A stretch of 64,000 nucleotides of DNA from Aurantibrevibacter litoralis (GCF_034651555.1 NZ_JAYEEQ010000001.1:124001-188000), one strand, 5' to 3'; counted from the stretch's first letter, positions 44,529 to 54,333 are shown. Made by a program: numbers and translations. The notes: a model not told the origin generated them from the sequence alone.

Positions 44529-46469
44529 TTAGGGCTGCTTAAATAAAGTGTCGTAATTCCGCACTACAATTAAAGAGCGTTCGTTTTGTTGATGTAGCAT
44601 ATCCAAACAAAAGACCCCATTCTTACAATTGTTTATAATTTTCTCCTCTCCATAACCTACTGTATTCTCAATGTTTTTAGCGGGTACTCCATTTTTAGTG
44701 AGATAGCGTTTAATGGCATTAGACCTTTCCTGCGATAATTTAAGGTTGGCGGCGTTGCTTCCCCTGCTGTCCGTATGCGTTTCTATGCTTAATTGGAGTT
44801 CCGGGAATTGGCTTACTGCATAAACTACTTTGTCTAATTCCTTCGCGATTTCAGAAGTTACCTCGGTCTTTCCTTTGGTAAAATAGAATTTTCCGAGTTT
44901 AAGTACGGTTTGGTTTTCTTTTTCCTGTACCAGATCGTCCAAAAGAGCCAATTCTACTACCATTGGGTTTTTCTGAAGTCCTTCTAAATCTTTTTCCAAA
45001 AATAGATCCGAGAAATGTGCATGCCGCTCTTTGTGAATGGAAATTGCTACTGTGTCGCGCCAAGGTATTTCTATCTGAAATTCCCCGTTTTCTTTAGTAA
45101 AAATTTCTTTTATTACATTTTTAGCAGCATCTAAAAGTTGCACTGAAACTTTAGCGATGCCTTCATTTTTATTGGGTGTCACAACCGATCCTTTTAATAC
45201 CAATGTTTTTAATCCCGGCTTTTCGGAGACCTTAAAGGCATACATATCATCCTTGCCTTTACCACCGGCTCTATTCGATGAAAAATACCCGGTTAACCCC
45301 TCCGGTGTGTTTCTCTTAATGATAAAGCCAAAATCATCTTTATCCGAATTAATCTCGAATCCTAAATTAATGGGGATGCTATGGCTTCCATCGGGCTGTA
45401 TTTTGGTTTCATACACATCCATACCGCCGAGGCCGTAGAATACATCCGAAGAAAAATACAGACTATTTTCAAACAAAAAAGGGGCAATTTCGTTTCCGGG
45501 GGTATTAATGCGAGGCCCTAAATTTACGGGAGCGGACATAATTTGCCCGTTATTGGTATACACATAATAAATATCGGTACCCCCATAACTGTCTTGAAAG
45601 TTGGCAGCAAAATAAAGTTTACCGGTTGCAGCCTCATAAAAGGGATAATAAAAGGAGGTGCTTAGGTCGCGCAACAAATATTCAAAAGAGCCTTTGCTAT
45701 CTGAGGCACCCATAGCCAAGGCATTTTTGCCTTTAGAGTCGTACGTAAGTTGATCGCCGTCGGCATTGGAAAGCACATAAAAAATACGATTAATTTCGTT
45801 AGAATAAAAGGGTGTTGCTTTATGAAAGAGCGATTGGGGAATACCGTCAAAAGGGATGGCACTAATCACATCTCCATTGGGCTCAATGCGGCCCAGATAG
45901 ATATCTAAATACGCTTCTCCAGAAGGAATATAGGTGCCTTTTTTTCCATTTCCTCTAGCACTCGTAAACAACAAACGGCCGTCATAAAACGTAGGTGAAA
46001 AATCGGCTTGTGCACTATTTATTTTTAGGTTAAAGGTGGCAAGATCGGTTTGTGCGTTCTCATCTGTAGCTAATAACTCGGCATTAAATTCTGCATTTTC
46101 TATCCATTCATCGGACAAAAGATGGCGCTTTGTTGCTAAAAATGCCTTTACTCTATCCATTCCCGAGGTGTTTTTTAACGCCCGTAACATTTTATTAAAA
46201 TCATGATTGGGGATTAGGGTGTCCTTTTTATAAAAATTAAGATAGGTTTCGACTGCGTTTTTAAAATCTCCTGTTTTTATGTAGGCATCTGCCAAATTGA
46301 GTAGCTGATAATTGGCCAACGGCTTTTTCTGCTGCTCTTTGGTGTAGGCTGCAATGGCCGATTTATAGGCATATTCAAAATAAAGCTTATCTGCCTTTGA
46401 TTTTTTTTCTTGCCCGAAACCTAAATTCAGGGAAAAGAAAATGAGCAGTATGAGTATGCGGAACTTCAT
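44529..46469 (-). CDS. OmpA-family protein with TPR, PD40 and regulatory-like domains (PorE-like)
   Basis: 646 aa: signal peptide (MKFRILILLIFFSLNLGFGQ), TPR repeats (about 30-110), a beta-propeller of PD40-type repeats (LFTSARGNGKKGTYIPSGEA, LYFAANFQDSYGGTDIYYVY, YFSSNRAGGKGKDDMYAFKV), a carboxypeptidase-regulatory-like domain (about 415-490) and a C-terminal OmpA peptidoglycan-binding domain (IETHTDSRGSNAANLKLSQE). This domain order is that of PorE of the type IX secretion system, which anchors the system to peptidoglycan. It is the last gene of the adhesin-PorP-OmpA unit. Confidence 0.9.
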   Translation of the reverse strand: MKFRILILLIFFSLNLGFGQEKKSKADKLYFEYAYKSAIAAYTKEQQKKPLANYQLLNLADAYIKTGDFKNAVETYLNFYKKDTLIPNHDFNKMLRALKNTSGMDRVKAFLATKRHLLSDEWIENAEFNAELLATDENAQTDLATFNLKINSAQADFSPTFYDGRLLFTSARGNGKKGTYIPSGEAYLDIYLGRIEPNGDVISAIPFDGIPQSLFHKATPFYSNEINRIFYVLSNADGDQLTYDSKGKNALAMGASDSKGSFEYLLRDLSTSFYYPFYEAATGKLYFAANFQDSYGGTDIYYVYTNNGQIMSAPVNLGPRINTPGNEIAPFLFENSLYFSSDVFYGLGGMDVYETKIQPDGSHSIPINLGFEINSDKDDFGFIIKRNTPEGLTGYFSSNRAGGKGKDDMYAFKVSEKPGLKTLVLKGSVVTPNKNEGIAKVSVQLLDAAKNVIKEIFTKENGEFQIEIPWRDTVAISIHKERHAHFSDLFLEKDLEGLQKNPMVVELALLDDLVQEKENQTVLKLGKFYFTKGKTEVTSEIAKELDKVVYAVSQFPELQLSIETHTDSRGSNAANLKLSQERSNAIKRYLTKNGVPAKNIENTVGYGEEKIINNCKNGVFCLDMLHQQNERSLIVVRNYDTLFKQP

Positions 46470-46643
46470 AAGCTAATTCGTATTGCTGAGTTATTTTTAA
46501 TTCTTAAAGTCTCCCATTGGATATCCGTTAGCTGTACTTTTTGAGTGTCCAATGTTTTTCTTTTTTTTTGTTTGATTGTTTTGCAGCTACTATTTTACTT
46601 TTATTAGCAAAAGATTCCTTCAAGGATACCTATGCCACCCCAA

Positions 46644-47630
46644 CTAAAAAAAACGAGGGCTGTCTATTTGTTTTGGCTTTCCTTTTTGGGTGGGTTCCTT
46701 TTTCTCTCTAGGCTCCCCTGACCGCCCTAAATAGAATTTCAAAATAACTTCATGAGATCCTTGGCTAAATTCGCCTAGCCCATTCGTGTTGTAATCATAG
46801 GCATATCCCAAAAATAAGCTATTCGAAATTTGAAAGCCAGCGAGGCCACTTATATCGTTGTTTATACGGTACGAAGCTCCTAAAGTCAGCGCGTTGCTTA
46901 TTAAAAAATTAGTCGAAAAATTAAAATTTACCGGCGCACCATCCAAATAATTTAATAAAAAGGCCGGTTTAAATTTAAGACCTTCGGACAGTTCAAACAC
47001 ATAGCCTCCAATAAAATTAAACTGAATGTTATCTTCTACAATTCCGGCAACTTCATCGGTAAAGAGGCCATCGGTAAGAAAACTGGGGACCGAAAGCCCC
47101 AAATACCAATTTTCGTCGTACAAAAACATTCCTGCACCCACGGTAGGATAAAAATTATTGACTGTAGCCGAACTTAAAAGCGGCTCATTTTCTATTTCAA
47201 AACTACCCTTGCTAAAATCTACATCCAAAATAGATCCTCCTGCCGCAATACCAAAAGAAAGCCGTGTGGTCTCCGAAAGTTGCACCTGAAAGGAATAAGA
47301 TAGATCTATAAAAGTTTGCGAAGTAGGCCCTAGCTCCTCATTAACCACATTGAGACCCAAACCTGTTTTTTTATTGGCAAAGGGGATATTGGTGCCAAAC
47401 CTCATGGTGCGGGGTGCCCCGGGAATTCCCGTCCACTGCGCTCTGTACAGCCCTATAATTTCGGCCGTTTCTACGGTACCTACATAGGCCGGATTAAAAC
47501 TGCCAATATTGTACATATACTGCGTGTATTGCGGCTGTTTTTGGGCATGGACTCCAAAGGTGCCAACAACTGCCACTACCACAAAGATTAGTGCTTTTTT
47601 ATAGATCAATCGGGTATTAAAATAAGTCAT
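46644..47630 (-). CDS. PorP/SprF family type IX secretion membrane protein
   Basis: 328 aa: a signal peptide ending in GVHAQ, then the family opening QPQYTQYMYNIGSFNPAYVG, and a beta barrel with alternating amphipathic strands to the end (GLAGFQISNSLFLGYAYDYN). PorP/SprF proteins bind the C-terminal sorting domain of giant adhesins and help attach them to the motility or secretion apparatus. Its start is 4 bp after the adhesin stop, which is strong evidence for a dedicated partner. The C-terminal tail is basic. Confidence 0.93.
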   Translation of the reverse strand: MTYFNTRLIYKKALIFVVVAVVGTFGVHAQKQPQYTQYMYNIGSFNPAYVGTVETAEIIGLYRAQWTGIPGAPRTMRFGTNIPFANKKTGLGLNVVNEELGPTSQTFIDLSYSFQVQLSETTRLSFGIAAGGSILDVDFSKGSFEIENEPLLSSATVNNFYPTVGAGMFLYDENWYLGLSVPSFLTDGLFTDEVAGIVEDNIQFNFIGGYVFELSEGLKFKPAFLLNYLDGAPVNFNFSTNFLISNALTLGASYRINNDISGLAGFQISNSLFLGYAYDYNTNGLGEFSQGSHEVILKFYLGRSGEPREKKEPTQKGKPKQIDSPRFF

Positions 47631-47634
47631 TCGA

Positions 47635-50600
47635 TTATCTTATAATTTGAATCCATCCTTTTTTCACCTCTGTACCATCTCCCAGATCCAGTATATAAAA
47701 ATAGGTACCCTTAGGTAAATCCTTGTTGTTTCTTGTGCCCTCCCAAGTATTGTCGTACGCTCTTTTCTTGAATACTTCGTTTCCAAATCGGTCATAAATT
47801 TCAATGGTATTATTGGGGAAATCTTCGATACAATTAATGACCAATCGATCGTTGGTACCATCGCCATTGGGTGAAAACTGATTGAATAAAAAGCCACATT
47901 CTTCTGTAGTCCGTTGATCAATGGTAATTGTAACAGACGCATTGTTATTTACAGGATCGCCATCGATTGGGAACGAATCGGTTATTTGCACACTATTTTC
48001 ATAACTGCCATTTTCCAGTACCAATACCGTTAAAGTCAAGGTGGCACTATCACTTCCCAGGAGCTCGGGAATTTCCCATATTCCGGCCACTTCGTTATAG
48101 GTTCCTAAAGAGGCATTGGCCTCTACAAAACTAAAGCCGGATTGTATTTCTTCGTTAATTTCAATGTTGATGGTTCTATCTGCGGTCTCATTGGTTACGG
48201 TTATGCTAAATATAACTTCTTGCCCAACTGTAGCCCTGTCTCTATTTGCTGTCTTTGTGATGGAGAGATCAATAGGTGCCGGATTGCAATCTAAGGTAAG
48301 ATTAGGATCGCACGCATCCAAAGGATTTGTTCCATTAAGTACTTCGTCGCCATCGCTAATACCATCCCCATCGGTATCTGGATTGTTGGGATCTGTACCC
48401 AAAACCGCCTCTTCCCCGTCGGTAAGTCCATCTCCATCAGAATCTACAATACAGTCCGTCACTGAAATCGTGAGGGTTACTGCTGTATTGGTACACGGGG
48501 CAATGGCTCCGGTGGTGGTATAGGTAAATACATAATTTCCATCTGGCCTTCCCGTAAAATCAACAATATTGCCTGCTGCAATCGTAAGCGTTCCTGATGG
48601 ATCGGTAGTGATTGTCCACACTCCGGCATCGGCATCTGAAAGCCTGTTGTCTAAATTTATAGTGGTAGGACCACCGTTACCGGAAAGGCTGCAAGCCGAA
48701 GTATTCAATACGGTTCCTGCAAAAGGCTGCGGATTTACAGTAGCGGTTACGGGTATTCGGCTGGTAGTACAACCGTTGGCGGTGGCTTCTACAAAAAAAT
48801 CGCGGCTTTCTGTTATAGAAGGGGTCATAAAAATAGGACCGGTGCCCAGGGGCAGGGTACTGCTACTGGAATCGTACCAACGGATATTGCTGCCCTCACT
48901 TGCGGTAGCGCCTAAAACTACCGAACCTTCACCACAGCGGGTGCTTGGCGTAGCAGAAATTGTAGGGGTTTGGTTTAGTTGTAGATCTACTCGTAATACC
49001 GGACTTGCACATGCATTATTTTCATCATAGAAAAATCCGAAATAACTGCCAGGCGCCGTCACCACAGGGTTGTTTGCCAAGAAGGCGGCTGTAACCGATA
49101 AATCGGGATTGGTACTCCATCGTAGCACGGTTCCTGTGGGAGGAATGCTATTGGTGTAGGCATTAAGCGGCTGACTCAACACATCGCAGAATAGGGTGGG
49201 TACGTCGGTGTTTAAATTAGGTGCGGTATTTCCGGCGATGCAGGGCGCAGCACAATCGGTTACTGTAATGGTAACAACAGAGGATGCGTTGGTGCAAGGT
49301 GCTAATGCGCCTGTAGTGGTGTACGTAAATTGGTAATTTCCGGCAGGTTGATTGTTAAAATTAACAGCATTATTCCCATTAATGTTGATGCTAGACCCCG
49401 CAACCGGACTGCTCAAAGTCCAGTTACCGGCACTGGCACCTGTGATGAGATCATCTAAATCTACAATGGTGGCTCCGTTCACAATGGTATTACATGCCGA
49501 AGTGTTGGTCGTAATTCCTGCGGTAGGCTGCGTATTCACGGTAGCGATAACCGGAGTTCTTGCCGAAGTACAATTGCCATCTGTAGCTTCTACATAAAAT
49601 GTGGTTGTATTGGAAATAGGTGGCGTATTAAACGTGGTTCCTGTTCCAATACTTGTACCGCCTACGGCTGCCGCAAACCAATTGAGCGTTCCCGAACTGG
49701 CGGTGGCTCCTAAAGTCACTGAGCCGGGACCACAAGTCGCTGCCGGAGCAGTGGCTGTAATGGTGGGCTGCGTATTCACGGTAGCGATAACCGGAGTTCT
49801 TGCCGAAGTACAATTGCCATCCGTAGCTTCCACATAAAATGTGGTTGTAGCTGAAATGGTAGGCGTATTAAACGTAATTCCTGTTCCAATACTTGCACCC
49901 CCTATGGCTGCCGCAAACCAATTGAGCGTTCCTGAACTGGCGGTGGCTCCTAAAGCGACGGATCCTGTACCGCATCGGGCTGCCGGAGTGGTAGTTGTAA
50001 CTGAGGGTGTTGTATTTAAGGTCAGCGTAACCGGTAAAACCGCACTGGCACAATTATTAAGGGCGTCAAAGAAAAAGCCGTAATACGTACCTGCATCAGA
50101 AACCGTTGTATTCCCCAAATGACTTCCAATAGTTAGCGGGTTACTATCTGTACTCCAAGTAAGTACCGCATTTGGCGGCGCAGTAGTGACTGTATAATTA
50201 TTTAAATTAACCGAAAAGCTATCACAAAATTGGGTTGGTTGCGTTTCATTGATAACAGGTGCCGCACTACCTGCGGCGCAGCTATCATCATTAAGTATCG
50301 TTCCTGTTCCCGTACCTTTGGCTATCGTGGCAGGACCACTTATGCCACTTAGTACTACGGTAAAGGTTTCATCCGGTTCTATAATTCCATCATTGGTAAT
50401 GGGTACGGTTATGGTTTGCGTTTCTCCGTTGGTGCCTAAAAAATTGAGTGTACCGTTGGTAGTGGTAAAGTCAGTACCGGCAAGAGCTGTTCCGTTAACC
50501 GTGGTGTAGTTTATGGTAAAAGGTGCCACATTGCCTGTTAAGGTAACTGTAAACACTGCATTTCCTGCATTTTCCGGTATTGAGACATCATTAATGGAAA

Positions 50601-51408
50601 TACTGGCGGTATCGTTATCTTCATTAATAACCGTAATAGGAGGTATGAGATCTTCGTCTAAATCATTATACAAATTGTCGTTAGATTCAATATCATCAAT
50701 AGAAATCGTATAGCTTTGATTCCCATCAACAATACTATCGTCTACACCTGTAACCGTAACTACTACGCCTGTGTTCCATGAAGCTACCGGTACGGTAACC
50801 GTTGCAGGTACCGTACCTTCTCCGAGATTGCTGCTTACCAAATCGATGATGACATCATCGGTGGGTTCGGAGGTCAAGGAAATTGTAAATGTAGCTGTTC
50901 CGCCGGCTTCAGTGGTATTGCCGCTTATAGGGGAAAGTAGAATCCCTGCCGTGTCGTTATCTAGAATGGTAATGGTGGCTGATGAATTATTAGTGTCAAT
51001 GGTGTAATTAGCACTTGGCATAATTTCCAAAACAACGGTTTCATTACCCTCGGCTATAAAATCTTGAAGGACGTTTAAGGGTAAAGAGGTATTTCCTGCA
51101 TTTATGGATATTGGAACATTTACGAAACTAGGCAATGGAGCATAATCTAATCCGGAAGTAGCTGTAGAAGATGCATTTATAGATAATGAAACTTGTAAAT
51201 TTTCAATTATTAATTCATCTGTAAGGCTTAGGATAAACTCCCCTGGAACCAATCCAGCTTCATTTGCAGTTGGTTGCGAAGCCGTAATAGAAGCTACTTG
51301 TGCTACTATGGATTGAAGTGGAATAGCCATAAAAACGACTATACTAAGATAGCGAAAGATGGTTTTTCGGTTAAAGGCCAATGCGCTTAAAAGTTTTTTT
51401 ACTGCCAT
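47635..51408 (-). CDS. Large secreted adhesin with Calx-beta, Ig-like and thrombospondin-type repeats and a type B sorting domain
   Basis: 1257 aa, surface-exposed or released through type IX secretion. Signal peptide region 1-36; three Calx-beta-like domains (about 37-152, 153-267, 268-376); a block of cysteine-bearing Ig-like modules arranged A-B-B-C then A-B-C (about 378-1000); Asp-rich thrombospondin type 3 repeats (DSDGDGLTDGEEAVLGTDPN); a DUF11-like domain; and the type B C-terminal domain FLFNQFSPNGDGTNDRLVIN through GWIQIIR. The two B modules are nearly identical at DNA level (240-bp repeat). It is the first gene of the unit with PorP and the OmpA protein. Confidence 0.92.
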   Translation of the reverse strand: MAVKKLLSALAFNRKTIFRYLSIVVFMAIPLQSIVAQVASITASQPTANEAGLVPGEFILSLTDELIIENLQVSLSINASSTATSGLDYAPLPSFVNVPISINAGNTSLPLNVLQDFIAEGNETVVLEIMPSANYTIDTNNSSATITILDNDTAGILLSPISGNTTEAGGTATFTISLTSEPTDDVIIDLVSSNLGEGTVPATVTVPVASWNTGVVVTVTGVDDSIVDGNQSYTISIDDIESNDNLYNDLDEDLIPPITVINEDNDTASISINDVSIPENAGNAVFTVTLTGNVAPFTINYTTVNGTALAGTDFTTTNGTLNFLGTNGETQTITVPITNDGIIEPDETFTVVLSGISGPATIAKGTGTGTILNDDSCAAGSAAPVINETQPTQFCDSFSVNLNNYTVTTAPPNAVLTWSTDSNPLTIGSHLGNTTVSDAGTYYGFFFDALNNCASAVLPVTLTLNTTPSVTTTTPAARCGTGSVALGATASSGTLNWFAAAIGGASIGTGITFNTPTISATTTFYVEATDGNCTSARTPVIATVNTQPTITATAPAATCGPGSVTLGATASSGTLNWFAAAVGGTSIGTGTTFNTPPISNTTTFYVEATDGNCTSARTPVIATVNTQPTAGITTNTSACNTIVNGATIVDLDDLITGASAGNWTLSSPVAGSSININGNNAVNFNNQPAGNYQFTYTTTGALAPCTNASSVVTITVTDCAAPCIAGNTAPNLNTDVPTLFCDVLSQPLNAYTNSIPPTGTVLRWSTNPDLSVTAAFLANNPVVTAPGSYFGFFYDENNACASPVLRVDLQLNQTPTISATPSTRCGEGSVVLGATASEGSNIRWYDSSSSTLPLGTGPIFMTPSITESRDFFVEATANGCTTSRIPVTATVNPQPFAGTVLNTSACSLSGNGGPTTINLDNRLSDADAGVWTITTDPSGTLTIAAGNIVDFTGRPDGNYVFTYTTTGAIAPCTNTAVTLTISVTDCIVDSDGDGLTDGEEAVLGTDPNNPDTDGDGISDGDEVLNGTNPLDACDPNLTLDCNPAPIDLSITKTANRDRATVGQEVIFSITVTNETADRTINIEINEEIQSGFSFVEANASLGTYNEVAGIWEIPELLGSDSATLTLTVLVLENGSYENSVQITDSFPIDGDPVNNNASVTITIDQRTTEECGFLFNQFSPNGDGTNDRLVINCIEDFPNNTIEIYDRFGNEVFKKRAYDNTWEGTRNNKDLPKGTYFYILDLGDGTEVKKGWIQIIR
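49527..50020 (-). repeat. Two near-identical 240-bp tandem repeats inside the adhesin gene
   Basis: Sequence from about 49527 recurs with a 240-bp offset from about 49767, e.g. GTAGCGATAACCGGAGTTCT in both. Only scattered single-base changes separate the copies, which encode 80-residue Ig-like modules (SGTLNWFAAAxGGxSIGTG, ATDGNCTSARTPVIATVNTQ). The in-frame unit allows expansion or contraction without loss of reading frame. Confidence 0.88.
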
Positions 51409-51418
51409 ATTTTACAGT

Positions 51419-51451
51419 GGGTTATCTCCCTGCCTTATCGCCTAGGCAACC
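51419..51451 (-). promoter_or_regulatory. Structured leader hairpin in front of the adhesin gene
   Basis: In plus-strand coordinates TGCCT (51431-51435) pairs with AGGCA (51444-51448), extended after an asymmetric 8-nt bulge by GGT/ACC (51420-51422 with 51449-51451). On the minus-strand mRNA it ends about 11 nt before the ATG. It may be a cis-regulatory element; no known riboswitch was recognised. Confidence 0.4.
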
Positions 51452-51567
51452 GCTTTTGGCGTACAAAAAAGGAGGGTCAATATTACTAAAAAAAAAGGCG
51501 AATCTTCCATTATTAGGTTTAAAAATGGATTTTTCAGTTGAAATGCAAATAATTAAGTCTAAACCAC

Positions 51568-52452
51568 TTAAAGGAGTTGCGACGATTGGGTTTCAACTGT
51601 GGGCGCTATTTTCTTTACCAAGCCCTGTAGCACTTTTCCCGGGCCGACTTCGATAAAAACGGCAGCACCGTCGGTTACCATTTGCTGCACGCTTTGTGTC
51701 CACTTCACCGGAGCCGTAAGTTGGGAAATGAGATTTCTTTTAATTTCATCTGCATCCTGAACCGCAGTTGCCGTTACATTTTGGTATATAGGACATTTCG
51801 GAATACCAAAAGTGGTTTGCTCAATGGCGGATGCCAATTCTTCGCGGGCGGGTTCCATTAAAGGGGAATGGAAGGCGCCTCCCACCGGCAGAACTAAGGC
51901 TCTTTTAGCACCGGCTTCTTTCAATTTTTCGCACGCCAAATTTACGGCTTCTACCTCTCCGGAAATTACCAGTTGTCCCGGACAGTTATAGTTTGCCGCT
52001 ACAACAATTCCCGGCGTGGCAGCACATATTTCTTCTACAAGGGCATCTTCTAACCCCAAAACCGCCGCCATGGTACTGGGCTGTAGCTCGCATGCTTTTT
52101 GCATAGCCAATGCCCGTTGGGAAACCAATTGCAATCCGTCTTCAAAAGTGAGACAACCGTTGGCTACCAAGGCAGAAAATTCGCCTAAGGAATGTCCGGC
52201 CACCATGTCGGGGGTAAAACCGGCTCCCAGGACCTTGCTTAAAATCACCGAATGTAAAAAAATGGCGGGCTGGGTTACTTTGGTTTCTTTTAAGTCTTCC
52301 GGCGTTCCGTGGAACATAATATCAGTGATGGAAAACCCCAAAATAGCATTGGCCTTTTCGAATAGACTCTTAGCAAGGGGATAGGTATTGTATAAATCGA
52401 GGCCCATACCCACAAATTGTGCGCCTTGTCCGGGAAAAATATATGCGTTCAT
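51568..52452 (-). CDS. fabD: Malonyl-CoA:acyl carrier protein transacylase
   Basis: Loads malonyl groups onto ACP for fatty acid synthesis, in the cytosol. 294 aa of the typical size. The catalytic Ser88 lies in AGHSLGEFSAL, His195 in GGAFHSPLM, and the start MNAYIFPGQGAQFVGMGLDL holds the oxyanion-hole glutamine. The C-terminal FIEVGPGKVLQGLVKKI is characteristic. The rest of the fab cluster is absent here. It lies 159 bp upstream of the adhesin gene on the same strand. Confidence 0.97.
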   Translation of the reverse strand: MNAYIFPGQGAQFVGMGLDLYNTYPLAKSLFEKANAILGFSITDIMFHGTPEDLKETKVTQPAIFLHSVILSKVLGAGFTPDMVAGHSLGEFSALVANGCLTFEDGLQLVSQRALAMQKACELQPSTMAAVLGLEDALVEEICAATPGIVVAANYNCPGQLVISGEVEAVNLACEKLKEAGAKRALVLPVGGAFHSPLMEPAREELASAIEQTTFGIPKCPIYQNVTATAVQDADEIKRNLISQLTAPVKWTQSVQQMVTDGAAVFIEVGPGKVLQGLVKKIAPTVETQSSQLL

Positions 52453-52473
52453 TTTTTAAAAGTATTGGTTGGT

Positions 52474-52481
52474 CAAAAATA
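52474..52481 (-). promoter_or_regulatory. -7 box (TATTTTTG on the minus strand) of fabD
   Basis: It matches TANNTTTG when read on the minus strand, 21 bp upstream of the fabD ATG. No clear -33 box. Confidence 0.45.
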
Positions 52482-52604
52482 AGATATTCAATGTAGAGAA
52501 ACTTTAAAAAACATTGAAAACTTTGAAAGTTAAGAATGTTCTCGATACTTCTGAAAAAGGAAGTTAGAACTATTATTTGTTGACGATCTACTGAAAAAAT
52601 CTAC

Positions 52605-53117
52605 TTAGGTTTCCTTAAACCAACTGGAGTATGTGACGTAGTTGTTCGCTATCCGATCGATTTCTCCGGAACTTAATTCCGGACTGATGTCTTTTAGTTT
52701 TGTGGCCGGCATTCCTGCAAAAATAGTTCCTGAAGGCACATGGGTGCCTTTGGTTAGGACGGCACCGGCCGCAATAATGCTGTTGCTTTCTACTACGCAA
52801 TCGTCCATGATGATACTGCCCATTCCTACTAATACATTGTCGTGAATTGTGCATCCATGTACAATGGCATTGTGGCCAATAGATACATTGTTGCCAATTG
52901 TAGTAGGCGATTTTTGATAGGTGCAATGTATTACGGCACCATCTTGTACATTTACCTTATTCCCCATTTTAATAAAATGTACATCGCCGCGCAACACGGC
53001 GTTGAACCAAATACTGCATTGGTCGCCCATAGTTACTTCACCCACAATGGTGGCGTTCTCGGCAATGTAACAGTCGGTTCCTATTTTTGGGGTTTTGCCG
53101 TTAATGGTCTTTATCAT
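52605..53117 (-). CDS. Gamma-carbonic anhydrase-like hexapeptide-repeat protein
   Basis: A left-handed beta-helix protein of the gamma carbonic anhydrase family. Starting at the ATG 53117 gives 170 aa with MIKTINGKTPKIGTDCYIAE; a longer frame with a TTG start adds 18 low-complexity residues. Repeats such as CSIWFNAVLRGDVHFIKMGN, IGNNVSIGHNAIVHGCTIHD are visible, with His residues placed as the trimer-interface zinc ligands (GHNAIVHG and the earlier VIHC). Activity in this subfamily is often undetectable, so only the fold is secure. Confidence 0.9.
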   Translation of the reverse strand: MIKTINGKTPKIGTDCYIAENATIVGEVTMGDQCSIWFNAVLRGDVHFIKMGNKVNVQDGAVIHCTYQKSPTTIGNNVSIGHNAIVHGCTIHDNVLVGMGSIIMDDCVVESNSIIAAGAVLTKGTHVPSGTIFAGMPATKLKDISPELSSGEIDRIANNYVTYSSWFKET

Positions 53118-53337
53118 GCTGCTTGTGGTTGAAAAGGTACTAGACTCTTGAGGCGAATTATACATCCTCAACAGGGTACAAAGCTATTTAAAAAACAATA
53201 TATTATTGCCTTTTTAAGGGGAATATGATTTCGTTATAACCTTATTAATATGAAGAGGAAAAAGGTAGTAGCCTTTACAAGGAAATAAAAAATCTCTTTC
53301 GTTGAACTGAATTGTATGGTAGCTAAGGTTGATTTTG

Positions 53338-54333
53338 TTAATAGTTAACGGCGGGGCAGTTGCAATCCCAACGTTTTTCGGTTTGTCCAAAATCATAACC
53401 CAAAGTAATTTGATGAAATCCGCCATTGTCAAAACGAATATCCCCGGATTGGTACGAATAATTATACGAAACCAAGAAATTTTTATAATTCACGCCCACA
53501 ATGGGTGTAAATAACTGTAGGCGTTGCTCGCCAAAATTACCATTGGTTAAAAACTGTGCCCCATCAAAACTTCTTCGGTACGAGAGGCCTGCCCATACCC
53601 TTCCAAAATCCACATCGCGGTAGACTTTTGCATTAAGATCAACTGTTTTTTCTTGGGTAAATTCTGTAAGCTGCAACAACACAGACGGTTCTACCTGCCA
53701 AACACTCTTACCAAAGACATAACCTACCGAAAAAAGATACCTGCGGAGGTTATCAAATTCTTGAGCAGAATACAAATCGCGACCACTTCCCAAGGCATTA
53801 AGTATGGCGGTGTGCGCATAGAACTCCAAAAAATTATACGACATCCCAAAATCCACATTAAAATAACCCACCGTATTTTTAACACCGGTAATCAGCGGAT
53901 CGGGGAATACGGATCTAAATTCAGATTCGTCTAAACTGCTTAGGATGCCGCCAACACTCAAGCCGAAAGAGAGTTGATTTAAACTGCGAAAATCTCCTCC
54001 CATTTTTAAATGATGGGCATAGGTGGCCTTAATCCCTGTTTGAGAGTGAAAGCCATTAGAATCATTGAACAAAATAGCACCTACACCACTGTTGGTGTCT
54101 TTAATCCGGAAATGTGCGTTAAGGGTTTGCAGGGCGGGTGCCTCATCTACATTAAACCATTGTTTTCGGGCAGTCATTCTAATCTTGCCGCCTTCGCCTA
54201 TGCCTGCCATGGACGGATAGACTAAGTAATAATTATCGGCTAAGTAATCAAAATATATGGGTATCCCTTCTTGTGCACTTAATTTAGAACCAAAAATTAC
54301 GAAAAGAATGAAGATGCCTATTTTATTTTTCAT
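53338..54333 (-). CDS. Second PorP/SprF family type IX secretion membrane protein
   Basis: 331 aa with a signal peptide (KNKIGIFILFVIFGSKLSAQ), then the family-like YLADNYYLVYPSMAGIGEGG and a beta barrel ending in GFHQITLGYDFGQTEKRW. It is divergent from the 46644 paralog in sequence and is not next to an adhesin gene. Its partner protein is therefore encoded elsewhere or has been lost. Divergent from the nfu-like gene across 123 bp. Confidence 0.87.
   Translation of the reverse strand: MKNKIGIFILFVIFGSKLSAQEGIPIYFDYLADNYYLVYPSMAGIGEGGKIRMTARKQWFNVDEAPALQTLNAHFRIKDTNSGVGAILFNDSNGFHSQTGIKATYAHHLKMGGDFRSLNQLSFGLSVGGILSSLDESEFRSVFPDPLITGVKNTVGYFNVDFGMSYNFLEFYAHTAILNALGSGRDLYSAQEFDNLRRYLFSVGYVFGKSVWQVEPSVLLQLTEFTQEKTVDLNAKVYRDVDFGRVWAGLSYRRSFDGAQFLTNGNFGEQRLQLFTPIVGVNYKNFLVSYNYSYQSGDIRFDNGGFHQITLGYDFGQTEKRWDCNCPAVNY

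Noticed and set aside
49527..50020. CRISPR-like repetition
   Set aside because: The repeats are coding, 240 bp long and without spacers.
48116..51007. Series of plus-strand ORFs antisense to the adhesin gene
   Set aside because: They mirror the repetitive Thr/Ala/Gly-rich coding sequence on the other strand; the minus-strand frame has real domains.
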